From CAVIQK01 sp964613035 (lineage in GTDB: Bacteria > Bacillota > Clostridia > Christensenellales > DTU072), in NCBI GenBank assembly GCA_964613035.1, contig CAZTFQ010000004.1, forward strand, positions 61,023 through 125,022: DNA of 64,000 nt. Direction: 5' to 3'. Each line of letters begins with the position of its first letter. Positions within the stretch are counted from its first letter, which is position 1. The notes under the pieces were generated by a model. The model made no database searches and was not told the DNA's origin. It was given only the letters and a program-made list of their open reading frames with translations. A program made the translations under genes and the position numbers. This document shows, in pieces, positions 9,387-18,638 of the stretch.

Positions 9387-10676
9387 TTATAACTCAAACA
9401 ATTTTATGTTATCAAGCGCTATGGACGCTTTCCTTAACTTTCTTTCTCTCTTATCTCTCACATCGTTCTCTAACGGCGGAAGTAATTCAAAAGAGACGTG
9501 CATCGGGGCGAAACTTTTATTCGGAACAGTCAAATATCTCATCAGACTTCCCGAGACCGTATATTCGTTGGGTATACTTATTTCTTTTCCCTCGAGACTT
9601 CTCGCCATATTAATTCCGGCTAAGAGTCCGCTTAGAGTACTTTCCATATATCCTTCGACTCCGGACAGCTGTCCTGCGACGAAAATTCTCCCTGAATTTT
9701 TTACTTTCAAGCCGTATTCCAAACAATTGGGAGCGTTGAGATAAGTATTACGATGCATCCTTCCGTATCTGACGAATTCCGCATTTTCCAGTGCCGGAAT
9801 CAGACCGAAAACTCTTCTTTGTTCGCATTCTCTGAGATTGGTCTGAAACCCGACGATATTGACGAGCGTTCCGTTGGCATTTTCTTGTCTCAACTGTACG
9901 ACCGCATAAGCACGTTTTCCCGTCCGAGGATCGTTAAGTCCTACAGGACGAAGCGGACCGAAACGGAGGCTGTCTTCTCCTCTCTTCGCCATTACTTCTA
10001 CGGGCATACACCCTTCGAACACTTCTTTTTTATCAACGTCGTGCACGTCGTGCAATTCGGCATTGACGAGCTCTGTCCAAAAACGTTTGTATTCCTCTTC
10101 GCTCAAAGGACAGTTAAGATAATCGTCGTCGCCCTTACCGTACCTGGCTCCGTAAAACGCTTTGGATTTATCTACCGATTCCAGAGTCAATATCGGTGCA
10201 ACCGCGTCGAAAAAGCCTAAGTATTCGTTCCCGACTTTTTCTTGTAGCGATAAAGCAAGTCTATCGGACGTCAGCGGTCCCGAAGCTATGATCGTGTCTT
10301 CTTCTATATCAACGACTTCCTCTCGGACTATTTCCAGGTTCTTATAAGACAACAGTTCCTTTTCGACCTCGTCGGCAAATATGTCCCGATCTACGGCAAG
10401 CGCCGCTCCTGCGGGGACCGCCGCTCTCTTGGCACACTTAAGTATGAGACTGTCCATATACTCGAGTTCGCCTTTTAACACGCCTTGCGCCGACGTCAAT
10501 ACGGTACTTTTAAGACTATTGCTACATACCAGCTCTGCCAATCTGCCGGTATTATGCGCGGGGGTCGATTTAATCGGTCTCATTTCGTACAGACGTACGC
10601 CGTATCCTCTCTTTAACAACTGATACGCCGCTTCCGAGCCCGCTAAACCTCCGCCGATAATTTTAATCGTTTTCAT
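9387..10676 (-). CDS. trmFO: Folate/FAD-dependent tRNA m5U54 methyltransferase TrmFO
   Basis: A 429-aa flavoprotein that methylates U54 of the tRNA T loop using methylene-THF. The N-terminal FAD motif IIGGGLAGSEAAYQLL, the LYEMRP segment, PAHNT and LVCSNSLKS, and the C-terminal GQLSGVEGYMEST are typical. The ATG lies inside the end of topA (14-nt overlap), so coupled translation is likely; no strong ribosome site is evident. It belongs to the conserved topA-trmFO-hslVU block. Confidence 0.96.
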   Translation of the reverse strand: MKTIKIIGGGLAGSEAAYQLLKRGYGVRLYEMRPIKSTPAHNTGRLAELVCSNSLKSTVLTSAQGVLKGELEYMDSLILKCAKRAAVPAGAALAVDRDIFADEVEKELLSYKNLEIVREEVVDIEEDTIIASGPLTSDRLALSLQEKVGNEYLGFFDAVAPILTLESVDKSKAFYGARYGKGDDDYLNCPLSEEEYKRFWTELVNAELHDVHDVDKKEVFEGCMPVEVMAKRGEDSLRFGPLRPVGLNDPRTGKRAYAVVQLRQENANGTLVNIVGFQTNLRECEQRRVFGLIPALENAEFVRYGRMHRNTYLNAPNCLEYGLKVKNSGRIFVAGQLSGVEGYMESTLSGLLAGINMARSLEGKEISIPNEYTVSGSLMRYLTVPNKSFAPMHVSFELLPPLENDVRDKRERKLRKASIALDNIKLFEL

Positions 10677-12777
10677 CGCGCTTGACTTCTTCGACTTTTT
10701 CCTGTCTATGGTTGCATTCTTTGTTGGTGCAAATATATTCCGTCTTGTCTTTTTTCACGACGACTCTCATCGTACTGCCGCAATCGGGGCAGTAAAACGG
10801 AGCGGGAACTTCCCACGACATAAATTTACAAGTCGGATAATTGGAGCAACCGTAAAATATTTTACCGCCCTTTGTCCGTCTTTTTATCACGTCTCCGCCG
10901 CAATCGGGGCATTTCCCAACGACCTCGTTTTCCATATTGACGATATTTTTACAATTGGGATAATTGGAACAACCGTAGAATTTACCGAATTTTCCTTCTC
11001 TTAAAATCATCGGCGCACCGCATTTATCACAGATAAGTCCAGTTTCTTCGTGCTCAAGTTTAACCTTTTTACCGTCAATCATCGCTTCTTTGCAATGTTT
11101 TTCAAGGGACGGATAAAACGAAGCGACCAAATCTTGCCATTCGGTTTTTCCCTCTTCTATCGTATCCAACTGAGACTCCATGGACGCCGTAAATTTGGTA
11201 TCGACGATATGATTAAAATACTTGGTCATAAAATCCGTCACAGCCTCGCCCAAAGGGGTCGCCTTGATGGCTTTTTGCTCTTTTGCCGTATATTCTCTCT
11301 TAGCCAACACCGAAATAACGCTGGCGTAAGTAGAAGGACGACCTATACCGTTTTCTTCCATCGCCTTAACCAAGCTGGCGTCCGTATAGCGAGACGGAGC
11401 TTTGGTCATCTTTTTTTCTATTTTTGACGACGATAATCTGAGAGTATCGCCTTCTTCCAACTCGGGGAGCTTTTGGGAATCTTCTTTTTCGTCGTTTTCT
11501 TCTACGATTTCGTACACGCTGGTATATCCGGCGAATTTCTTCGTCTTTCCGGTCAACTGGAAGCCTAACGAACCTTTTTCGGAGACTCCTGAAATGTGAA
11601 CGTTGAGCGTATTATATACGGCGTCGGTCATTTGACTCGCCAAAAATCTTTCATAAATCAACTTGTACAGACGATATTGATTGCGATTGATTTTATCTTT
11701 AAGACTGTCGGGGGTCCTGTCTAAAGTTATAGGACGAATTGCTTCGTGCGCGTCCTGAACGTTGGCATTTTTCGTTTTATAAACGTTGGGCTTGGCGGGA
11801 GCATACTTTTCGCCGAATTGAGCCTTAATATAATTGATAGCCGCATATTGACTCTCGGGAGACAGTCTTACGGAGTCTGTACGGATATATGTGACAAGCG
11901 CAACGTGTCCTTCACCCGGAACGTCAATACCCTCGTATAATTGCTGAGCGACTTGCATTACCTGCGGTGCGGTCAGTCCCAACTTATAAGAACCGTCCTG
12001 CTGAAGAGTAGACGTCGTGAAAGGAGGTTGCGGGTGTATTTTTCTCGTGCCCTTAGTTACCTTATCTACGGTATAAGAGCATATTTCCATTTCCTTGGCA
12101 ACGTTTTTAGCAGAATTTTCGTTGTTAACTTTTATCTTTTTACCATTCCAGTCCACGAATTGAGCGCGGAAAGTAATATCCGATCCCTTTTTTACGAAAT
12201 AACCGTATATATTCCAATATTCTTCCGGAACAAACGCTCTTATTTCTCTTTCTCTATCTACTATCATCTTGAGAGCTGCGGACTGAACGCGTCCGGCTGA
12301 CAATCCTCTTTTGATTTTTTTATTGAGTATAGGGCTGATTTTATAACCTACGAGACGATCAAGAACTCTTCTCGCCTGTTGAGAATCTACTAATTTAATA
12401 TTAATCTCTCTGGGTTGCTCGAGAGCTTTCATTACGGCTTTTTGAGATATCTCGTTGAATTCTATTCTGTTTTTTTGTCCTTCTATTTCCAAAACTTTGG
12501 CAAGGTGCCAAGAAATAGCTTCTCCTTCACGATCCGGGTCGGTCGCGAGATAGACTTCTTTCGCCGCATTGACGGCATTACGCATATTTTTTATACTTTC
12601 TTTTTTGTCTTTATTGATTATATATTCTGGTTGAAAACCGTTTTCCACGTCGATGCCGAGACTCTTTTCGGGCAAATCGCAAATGTGTCCGCCGGAAGCG
12701 AGCACTTTATATTCATTGCCCAAATATTTTTGGATAGTCTTGGCTTTATTGGGTGATTCGATAATAATAAGCTTCAT
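10663..12777 (-). CDS. topA: DNA topoisomerase I
   Basis: A 704-aa type IA topoisomerase relaxing negative supercoils. It has the Toprim start MKLIIIESPNKAKTIQKYLG, the DPDREGEAISWHL acidic site, the catalytic tyrosine in YIRTDSVRLS (about residue 300), and three C-terminal zinc ribbons (CDKCGAP, CPDCGGD and CPDCGST repeats from about residue 585). The ATG is 1 nt after the dprA stop, with GGAG upstream. Size and domain order are standard for Firmicutes. Confidence 0.97.
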   Translation of the reverse strand: MKLIIIESPNKAKTIQKYLGNEYKVLASGGHICDLPEKSLGIDVENGFQPEYIINKDKKESIKNMRNAVNAAKEVYLATDPDREGEAISWHLAKVLEIEGQKNRIEFNEISQKAVMKALEQPREINIKLVDSQQARRVLDRLVGYKISPILNKKIKRGLSAGRVQSAALKMIVDREREIRAFVPEEYWNIYGYFVKKGSDITFRAQFVDWNGKKIKVNNENSAKNVAKEMEICSYTVDKVTKGTRKIHPQPPFTTSTLQQDGSYKLGLTAPQVMQVAQQLYEGIDVPGEGHVALVTYIRTDSVRLSPESQYAAINYIKAQFGEKYAPAKPNVYKTKNANVQDAHEAIRPITLDRTPDSLKDKINRNQYRLYKLIYERFLASQMTDAVYNTLNVHISGVSEKGSLGFQLTGKTKKFAGYTSVYEIVEENDEKEDSQKLPELEEGDTLRLSSSKIEKKMTKAPSRYTDASLVKAMEENGIGRPSTYASVISVLAKREYTAKEQKAIKATPLGEAVTDFMTKYFNHIVDTKFTASMESQLDTIEEGKTEWQDLVASFYPSLEKHCKEAMIDGKKVKLEHEETGLICDKCGAPMILREGKFGKFYGCSNYPNCKNIVNMENEVVGKCPDCGGDVIKRRTKGGKIFYGCSNYPTCKFMSWEVPAPFYCPDCGSTMRVVVKKDKTEYICTNKECNHRQEKVEEVKRDEND

Positions 12778-12778
12778 T

Positions 12779-13864
12779 TTATACTCCGTACATATTATTA
12801 GGTAATTTTTTAATTAGTCCGAACAGTTCCATTTCGGTCAACAATGTCATTATATCCGTTATTGACAATTCCGATAACTCTACTATTTCTTCTATATGAG
12901 CGTCTCCTTGACGCAAGCGCGATAAAATCCTCTCTTGCTCGAAGTTAAGCTGTACGGACGTATCTTCGTCCGATTGACGTTTTGTAATCCCTAGCACGCT
13001 CAAAATATCGTCGACGCAAGTCGTGCAAGCACCGGCAGCGTTCTTAATCAACTCGTTACAACCTTCGCCGTATTTTGAATTGATATTGGACGGTACTGCG
13101 AATACGTCGCGTCCCGCCTCCAGTGCCAAATCAACGGTAATAAGCGATCCGCTCTTCTTGCCTGCTTCCGTCACTAAAGTACCCTTCGACATTCCTGCAA
13201 TTATGCGGTTTCGTTCAGGAAACTGAAAATTGTTAGGTTTGGTTCCGAGAGGATACTCGCTGATTAACAGACCTCGAGAAGCTATTTCTTCATACAGCGC
13301 ACGATTCTCGGGCGGATATATTACGTCTATTCCCGAGCCTAGCACGGCTATCGTACTACCGCCGTTGGACAATGCCGCTTTGTGCGCGACTGTGTCTATT
13401 CCTCTGGCTAAACCGCTCACTATGGCAACATCGTACTTAACCAACTCGCCCGCAAGCTTCTCCGTAACGCACTGACCGTATCTGGTCATATTACGAGAGC
13501 CTACCACCGCTACGCAATTCTTTTTCAGAATACTTCTATCGCCTTTGAGATACATCATAACGGGCGAATCTGAAATTTGATTTAATAACATCGGATAATC
13601 TTCATCCTTAATCGTTATTATATCGACGCCTTTGTTGTGACACTCCCTTTCCGTCCTGTTCAACAGGAACATATCACGCGAATTGTGAATTTTATTATAT
13701 AATTTTTCTCCGCCGATATCTATAATCTTACTTTTATAACATTCTAACGTCTCGAAAAAATTACTCATATCGAAATTATCGACTATCGCTTTAATCGTTT
13801 TTCGATGCAATCCCTCGATACCTGAAAGCCATAATATATTTTTCGTTACCGAAGAAAAACTCAC
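12779..13864 (-). CDS. dprA: DNA processing protein DprA
   Basis: A 361-aa protein that loads RecA onto incoming single-stranded DNA in transformation. An N-terminal helix-hairpin-helix/SAM-like region (residues 1-70) precedes the Rossmann-like core with VGSRNMTRYG, VSGLARGIDTVAHKAAL and GSGIDVIYPPENR, followed by a C-terminal winged-helix DML1-like domain (about 300-361). It starts with GTG, sharing GTGA with the comM stop, and has GGAG 7 nt upstream. Together with comM it hints at competence, but no uptake genes are in view. Confidence 0.95.
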   Translation of the reverse strand: MSFSSVTKNILWLSGIEGLHRKTIKAIVDNFDMSNFFETLECYKSKIIDIGGEKLYNKIHNSRDMFLLNRTERECHNKGVDIITIKDEDYPMLLNQISDSPVMMYLKGDRSILKKNCVAVVGSRNMTRYGQCVTEKLAGELVKYDVAIVSGLARGIDTVAHKAALSNGGSTIAVLGSGIDVIYPPENRALYEEIASRGLLISEYPLGTKPNNFQFPERNRIIAGMSKGTLVTEAGKKSGSLITVDLALEAGRDVFAVPSNINSKYGEGCNELIKNAAGACTTCVDDILSVLGITKRQSDEDTSVQLNFEQERILSRLRQGDAHIEEIVELSELSITDIMTLLTEMELFGLIKKLPNNMYGV

Positions 13865-15408
13865 AATACGTACTCCTTAACGTCAAACGTTCTGTATTGT
13901 ATAGCTTCCATCAAACTGGATTTGTCTATATTTTCTTTTCCTGCCAGATCCGCTATCGTGCGAGCAGTCTTAAGAATTCTGTTGGCACCCCTCGCAGAAA
14001 GATGAAGACGCTGATAGGCTCTTTCCAAAATCGTTTCGCACTCGGGATTTAAGGAACAATATTTTTCCATTAAAGTCGGTGTCATTTCCGAATTGACGAA
14101 TATACCGTCGTTTTCGAATCTCTTACGCTGAATATCTCTGGCTCTTTCCACACGCGCTCTGACCGATGCGCTCGTTTCGGATTTTTCTCCGCCTCTGAGA
14201 TCTGCATATTCTACGTTATCCGAGGTTACGTGAAGATCGATTCTGTCCAATAACGGTCCGGAAAGTTTTGAGAGATAACTGCGTATTTCTCTTGCAGTGC
14301 AAGTGCATTGCGGTAAATCGGGATTGTAACTGTTGCCGCGGTTGCCGCAAGGGCACGGATTCATCGACGCTACCAACATAAAATGTGCCGGATATTCTAC
14401 GGTCTTAGCGACTCGCGATATCATTATCACTCTATCCTCCAGCGGCTGACGAAGACTCTCGAGCGTACGTCGGGGATATTCCGGCAACTCGTCTAAAAAC
14501 AATACGCCGTTATGAGCCAAACTGACTTCTCCGGGGAGACTTTTCGTTCCTCCGCCGGTTATACTGAACATACTTGCGGAATGGTGCGGCGTCCTAAAAG
14601 GTCTCACGGTAACCATTCCGTCGTTTTTATCAAGAAGTCCCGCTATAGAATGTATTTTAGTTACTTCCACAGCTTCCTTGAAGGTCATTTTCGGCATAAT
14701 GGTTGGAATACATTTTGCAAGCATCGTTTTCCCAGCGCCGGGAGAACCCGATATAAGAATATTATGCGCTCCCGCAACGGCTATTTCAAGCGCTCTTTTT
14801 GCCGCTCTTTGTCCTTTTACGTCCGATAAATCTATTCCGTATCGTCCTATATCCTTGCCGCTCTCGTATATTGTATGTTCTACGGGCTTGAACTCTTTCA
14901 CGCCCGACAGACAGGCACACAACTCGCTTATACTGGCTATAGGATATGCTTCTATACCTTCTATAAAGCTTGCTTCTTTCGCATTGTCCTTAGGAATAAT
15001 AAAGCGCGTATATCCTTCTTGCATCGCGGACAAAATCATCGGCATGACGCCGTTAATATGACGAATGCCTCCGTCGAGAGACAACTCTCCCAATACTATG
15101 AAATCTTTTAGCGGCTCGTACGGCAACTGATCCGTAGCTGACAAAAATCCCAATGTCAACGCCAAATCCAAATGAGAGCCTTGTTTTTTCACGTCGGCAG
15201 GCGCTAAATTGATGGTAACTTTTGCACGCGTGAATTCCAGCGAGCTGTTTTTAATAGCCGCTCTCATCCTGTCTCGGGCTTCTTTTACGCCGTTGGAGGG
15301 AAGTCCTACGATATCGAATGCGGGTATTCCCCTGTTGATATCGACCTCTACGTCCACGACGTACCCGGTAATTCCGTCCAAAGCATAACTTTTTATAACG
15401 GTCAGCAT
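13861..15408 (-). CDS. comM: YifB/ComM-family Mg-chelatase-like AAA+ ATPase
   Basis: A 515-aa hexameric branch-migration helicase-like ATPase that aids integration of transformed DNA in ComM organisms. It has an N-terminal Lon-like S5 fold domain, Walker A GSPGAGKTMLAKCIP, FRTPHHSASM, Walker B VLFLDELPEY, a CxC-type zinc loop (MNPCPCGNRG, QCTCTAREI) and a C-terminal lid. The frame extends to 15456, but the ATG at 15408 (MLTVIKSYALDG) has AAAGGAG at 7 nt and matches family N-termini. It is the first gene of a 12-gene minus-strand run. Confidence 0.94.
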   Translation of the reverse strand: MLTVIKSYALDGITGYVVDVEVDINRGIPAFDIVGLPSNGVKEARDRMRAAIKNSSLEFTRAKVTINLAPADVKKQGSHLDLALTLGFLSATDQLPYEPLKDFIVLGELSLDGGIRHINGVMPMILSAMQEGYTRFIIPKDNAKEASFIEGIEAYPIASISELCACLSGVKEFKPVEHTIYESGKDIGRYGIDLSDVKGQRAAKRALEIAVAGAHNILISGSPGAGKTMLAKCIPTIMPKMTFKEAVEVTKIHSIAGLLDKNDGMVTVRPFRTPHHSASMFSITGGGTKSLPGEVSLAHNGVLFLDELPEYPRRTLESLRQPLEDRVIMISRVAKTVEYPAHFMLVASMNPCPCGNRGNSYNPDLPQCTCTAREIRSYLSKLSGPLLDRIDLHVTSDNVEYADLRGGEKSETSASVRARVERARDIQRKRFENDGIFVNSEMTPTLMEKYCSLNPECETILERAYQRLHLSARGANRILKTARTIADLAGKENIDKSSLMEAIQYRTFDVKEYVL

Positions 15409-15475
15409 CGCATACTCCTTTGTGATATAATAGCACAGCACAAAACAAATTACCACTATATTTTTGATATTCTTT

Positions 15476-15503
15476 ATTATAGTGTGTAAAAAATAGGTGT
15501 GAA
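15476..15503 (-). promoter_or_regulatory. Candidate promoter of the comM...nifU operon
   Basis: Minus-strand TTCACA (15498-15503), 16-nt spacer, TATAAT (15476-15481), about 68 nt upstream of the comM ATG and immediately after the terminator of the previous unit. Confidence 0.5.
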
Positions 15504-15526
15504 AAAAGCGCCTTACGGCGCTTTTT
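15503..15526 (-). terminator. Intrinsic terminator after the GT-C-like gene
   Basis: Stem AAAAAGCGCC / GGCGCTTTTT with loop TTAC; a T-rich tail is present in the minus orientation. It closes the rplS/membrane protein unit. Confidence 0.85.
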
Positions 15527-15546
15527 CTTTTTTACAATTATTCGAT

Positions 15547-17733
15547 TTAGTCTTGAGACGGAGTCTTGGAGAAAACCGTTTTAAAGAAGAAACCTATTGC
15601 TGCAAAGAACTTACCTATTGCCGAAACGACCTTTCTTAGTCTCACGCTCCACAAAGTGAACCAAGACATTTTCAAGGGTGCAGCCATGACCGTTCTGTTC
15701 TCTATTGCGATATCGTAAGTAAGATATATCAGATAGAGAGCCAGAATCAACTCGAACGCACTGAACGTATACGCTACGCCGTCCGTATAACCGAACGCAG
15801 GGGCGGTAGTACCGTATTCCACATAGGTATACACATATGCAACGTTGACAAACAGAATCGTCGCAAAAGCCGCCGCGGTGAAAATAATTCTCTTATCCAG
15901 AGACACTACTCCGTACAGGAACAGAAGCGCCACTGCTATATATAGGAATTCCGCGTGCATACGCGCGCCAAAGGTATACAAAATAACCATATAGGCAGCT
16001 GCTATCAGAATAAGGTCGAGTCTGTTACTGCTCTTAAGATAAGTGATTATCGCAAGTACTACGGCAAAGGCAAAGAATATGATATCGATTACCAAAGACG
16101 CCGTGCTTATCGCGGTCATATTGTTACCCAGAAGAGCCTGGAAGTTAAACGCATTGACGGTATAATAATCTCCGCCGAGAATGGCATTGAAGTACAATTC
16201 GAATCCCGAGAAGGTATTACCCAGTTCTTGCGCACCGAGAGATACCGTAAAAGGCAACGAGATTAAATAGAACGCAACGAATCCGCCTATCGTAGAAGCA
16301 ATAATCGGAATGCGCAGAGATTTTTTCTTAATAAACTCTCTGACCGACCACATAACGATAATCGGAGCCAGCCATATTGCCCATACGCTGAACATGCACG
16401 CCGCGAAATACGTCAAAACAACCAGGAAGTAGTTATGCTTGTGTAAAATCAGATAGAATGTGAGCACTATCAGCATAACGGTTATCGAGCTCCATGACGT
16501 CAACACGGAAGAGAGAGCAAACGTAAGCGGCAGCAAACCGTATAAGGACGACGCAAGCACTGCGGAAATAACTCCGGTACGCTTATACATCGCACGATAG
16601 ATTATAGCTACCACAACGATATCCGCGATAATCGCAAAGAGTCTTATAAAGAACGTATTGGCGATTAAAATATCGTTGGCTTCGCTAAATGCCTTGCCGG
16701 GAAGTCCCGCAAGAGCCAACAAAAGCAATCTGAGCGGCTCGAACGAAGACGTAGAGTTGTACTTTAAGAACCACACCGTTCCGCCGCTGTTGACAAGAGA
16801 AGAAGCTTCGGAAGACATCTTAGCCGCGTCGTAGCCCATATTGATCGTAATGAAATTGGCGCTATTGAGAGACAATGCCAAAGTAGCGACCAGTCTTACT
16901 ATCAATGCGGAGCCTATTGCTATAAGCATACCCAAGACGGGCTTTGCATCCAGTTTGGCAAGAGCCGAAGGCAAATTGTTTTTCTCGGCAAAATATCTGA
17001 CCAATACTACATATGCGGCATACATAAGAACCGCAACCAGCACCGCACCTACCACTACGTAAGCCACGTTGTCGGTCGTAGCGATATTATAGACGGTACT
17101 TTCAAGAAGTTTTATGTCGTTTTGTCCGCCTTCGTTGACGATGGTCTTATAGTCTACCTCGACGAGTTTAATATAGGTGAGAGTAACCTTTCCGCTGACG
17201 GGAGCGGTTTTTGCACCGAAGTTAATCGCTATGGTAGATTTATTAAGTCCGGAAGACTTGAAGTACAAATTGACGTCGCCGTTACCGATAGTACTTGCGA
17301 TAACGGGGTTTTCGTCGAGTCCGCGGTTAAAGTTGTCCGCTTCGTCAAACGTTACGTAAATGCCGGCTATCTCATTATAATCGTCGCTCTTAGAATACTC
17401 TGATATTGAATTAATCGTGTATTTATAAGAAAGCTTATAATACTTGCCGGATTTCAACTGAACGGTCTGATGCATCGAGGCATATCCGCTATCGGAAGTA
17501 TCGATGACGAGTCTGTCGTTATCCAGCGAAAACGCCGTAGAAGACTTATTGGCTCCGGTATAAAGAGTCCAATTGTCGGACAGATTAACGTCATCGGATC
17601 CCGAAATAGCGTCGTACCCTTCGAACGTACCACCCGTTACAACGTCTTCTCCTTTTTTTACCGCGCCGTTACAGCCCGTTAAGCTGAAAACCAGCGCCAA
17701 TACGAGAAGAAGTATAATCAGGGATTTTTTCAT
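15547..17733 (-). CDS. Lipobox protein with extracellular beta domain fused to a polytopic GT-C-like membrane domain
   Basis: A 728-aa protein of unknown function. It starts with a lipoprotein-type signal (MKKSLIILLLVLALVFSLTGC; Cys21), then a Ser/Asn/Asp-rich domain of about 170 residues that reads like a carbohydrate-binding beta-sandwich. A first membrane helix lies near 220-245. About ten further helices follow (270-680), interrupted by a loop with YNSTSSFEPLRLLLLALAG, in the style of GT-C glycosyltransferases/mannosyltransferases. A basic tail ends the chain. No catalytic DD/DE motif could be fixed by eye, so the enzyme role is inference. It is 17 nt after rplS, is followed by a terminator, and was not found in this place in the reference order of Bacillus. 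Confidence 0.6.
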   Translation of the reverse strand: MKKSLIILLLVLALVFSLTGCNGAVKKGEDVVTGGTFEGYDAISGSDDVNLSDNWTLYTGANKSSTAFSLDNDRLVIDTSDSGYASMHQTVQLKSGKYYKLSYKYTINSISEYSKSDDYNEIAGIYVTFDEADNFNRGLDENPVIASTIGNGDVNLYFKSSGLNKSTIAINFGAKTAPVSGKVTLTYIKLVEVDYKTIVNEGGQNDIKLLESTVYNIATTDNVAYVVVGAVLVAVLMYAAYVVLVRYFAEKNNLPSALAKLDAKPVLGMLIAIGSALIVRLVATLALSLNSANFITINMGYDAAKMSSEASSLVNSGGTVWFLKYNSTSSFEPLRLLLLALAGLPGKAFSEANDILIANTFFIRLFAIIADIVVVAIIYRAMYKRTGVISAVLASSLYGLLPLTFALSSVLTSWSSITVMLIVLTFYLILHKHNYFLVVLTYFAACMFSVWAIWLAPIIVMWSVREFIKKKSLRIPIIASTIGGFVAFYLISLPFTVSLGAQELGNTFSGFELYFNAILGGDYYTVNAFNFQALLGNNMTAISTASLVIDIIFFAFAVVLAIITYLKSSNRLDLILIAAAYMVILYTFGARMHAEFLYIAVALLFLYGVVSLDKRIIFTAAAFATILFVNVAYVYTYVEYGTTAPAFGYTDGVAYTFSAFELILALYLIYLTYDIAIENRTVMAAPLKMSWFTLWSVRLRKVVSAIGKFFAAIGFFFKTVFSKTPSQD

Positions 17734-17750
17734 TGCTGTTACCTCTGTTC

Positions 17751-18098
17751 TTAGTAGCGATCGACTTGTTTAACCTTGGCAGCTTTGCCGGAACGACCTC
17801 TGAGATAGTAGAGCTTAGCTCTTCTGACCTTACCTTGTCTAATGACGTCGATATGGTCGATTTTGGGAGAATGCATGGGGAACGTTCTTTCAACGCCTAC
17901 GCCGTAAGAAATACGTCTGACGGTGAAAGTCTCTCTGATGCTTCCGTTTTTCTTAGCGATTACGGTGCCTTCAAAAGCCTGAAGACGCTCTTTGTTGCCT
18001 TCTTTAACTTTGACGAATACTTTAACGGTATCGCCGATGTTAAATGCGGGCAGATCGGTTCTTAAACCTTCTTGTTCCAGTTGATCGATGATGTTCAT
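17751..18098 (-). CDS. rplS: Ribosomal protein L19
   Basis: A 115-aa 50S protein at the subunit interface. The sequence from MNIIDQLEQEGLRTDLPAFNIGDTVKVFVKVKEG to the RRAKLYYLRGRSGKAA tail is typical (quoted segments here are partial landmarks: IGDTVKVFVK, FPMHSPKID, KLYYLRGRSG). GGAGG lies 9 nt before the ATG. In Bacillus it follows trmD directly; here rbgA-rnhB-yraN intervene and rplS has its own promoter and an approximately 100-nt leader. Confidence 0.97.
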   Translation of the reverse strand: MNIIDQLEQEGLRTDLPAFNIGDTVKVFVKVKEGNKERLQAFEGTVIAKKNGSIRETFTVRRISYGVGVERTFPMHSPKIDHIDVIRQGKVRRAKLYYLRGRSGKAAKVKQVDRY

Positions 18099-18200
18099 AG
18101 TGACTTACCTCCAATTACTTGTAACCGACATACATGCGGATTTGGGATTTAGCGTTACTTAAAAAATTTCAACGCGATCCGTATAGGTCTGCCGAAAGTC
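18099..18200 (-). promoter_or_regulatory. 5' leader of rplS, possible L19 autoregulatory element
   Basis: About 100 nt between the predicted start of transcription and the L19 ATG. It includes a short pairing (CCGCATGTATGTCGG region near 18125-18140) just upstream of the ribosome site. L19 leaders exist in Firmicutes, but I cannot match the consensus by eye. Confidence 0.3.
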
Positions 18201-18206
18201 TTATAT

Positions 18207-18235
18207 ATAATAACAAAATAAATTTTTCTAATCAA
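18207..18235 (-). promoter_or_regulatory. Promoter of rplS
   Basis: Minus-strand TTGATT (18230-18235), 17-nt spacer, TATTAT (18207-18212). Confidence 0.65.
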
Positions 18236-18272
18236 GCGATTAATGTAACAAATTGCAAAAAAACAGATGAAA

Positions 18273-18638
18273 TTATTTTAACCATTTACCGTAAAAGGCA
18301 TCCTCGTAATGCTCTATATCGTCACCGAGAATCGCAATTACGTCGTATCTTATATCTTTGTATGACAACGACTGCTTTTCTGACAAATATTTTCCGCTGG
18401 CAGCAACCATTCTTTTTCGCTTTTTATAATCGACCGAGTCCAGCGGATGTCCGAATTTATCGTCCTTACGAGCTTTAACCTCGACAAAAACCAGAGTTTC
18501 GCCGTCCATTGCAACTATATCGAGCTCGCCTACGGAACGATAGGAAACGTTCAAATCCAAAATGACATATTGTTTGGATTCCAAATAATTCTTAGCGACG
18601 ACTTCGCCCTCGATTCCCCTCTTAACGTTTTCAATCAT
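18273..18638 (-). CDS. YraN/UPF0102 family nuclease-like protein
   Basis: A 121-aa member of the UPF0102 family, which has a restriction-endonuclease-like fold. The key acidic/lysine set is visible: GEVVAKNYLESKQY, RSVGELDIVAMDGETLVFVEVKARK (the E-x-D...E-x-K core, quoted here as landmarks GELDIVAMDG and FVEVKARK). The cellular role is not settled. It overlaps rnhB by 8 nt, a neighbour pairing common in many bacteria, and ends the ylxM operon. Confidence 0.85.
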   Translation of the reverse strand: MIENVKRGIEGEVVAKNYLESKQYVILDLNVSYRSVGELDIVAMDGETLVFVEVKARKDDKFGHPLDSVDYKKRKRMVAASGKYLSEKQSLSYKDIRYDVIAILGDDIEHYEDAFYGKWLK

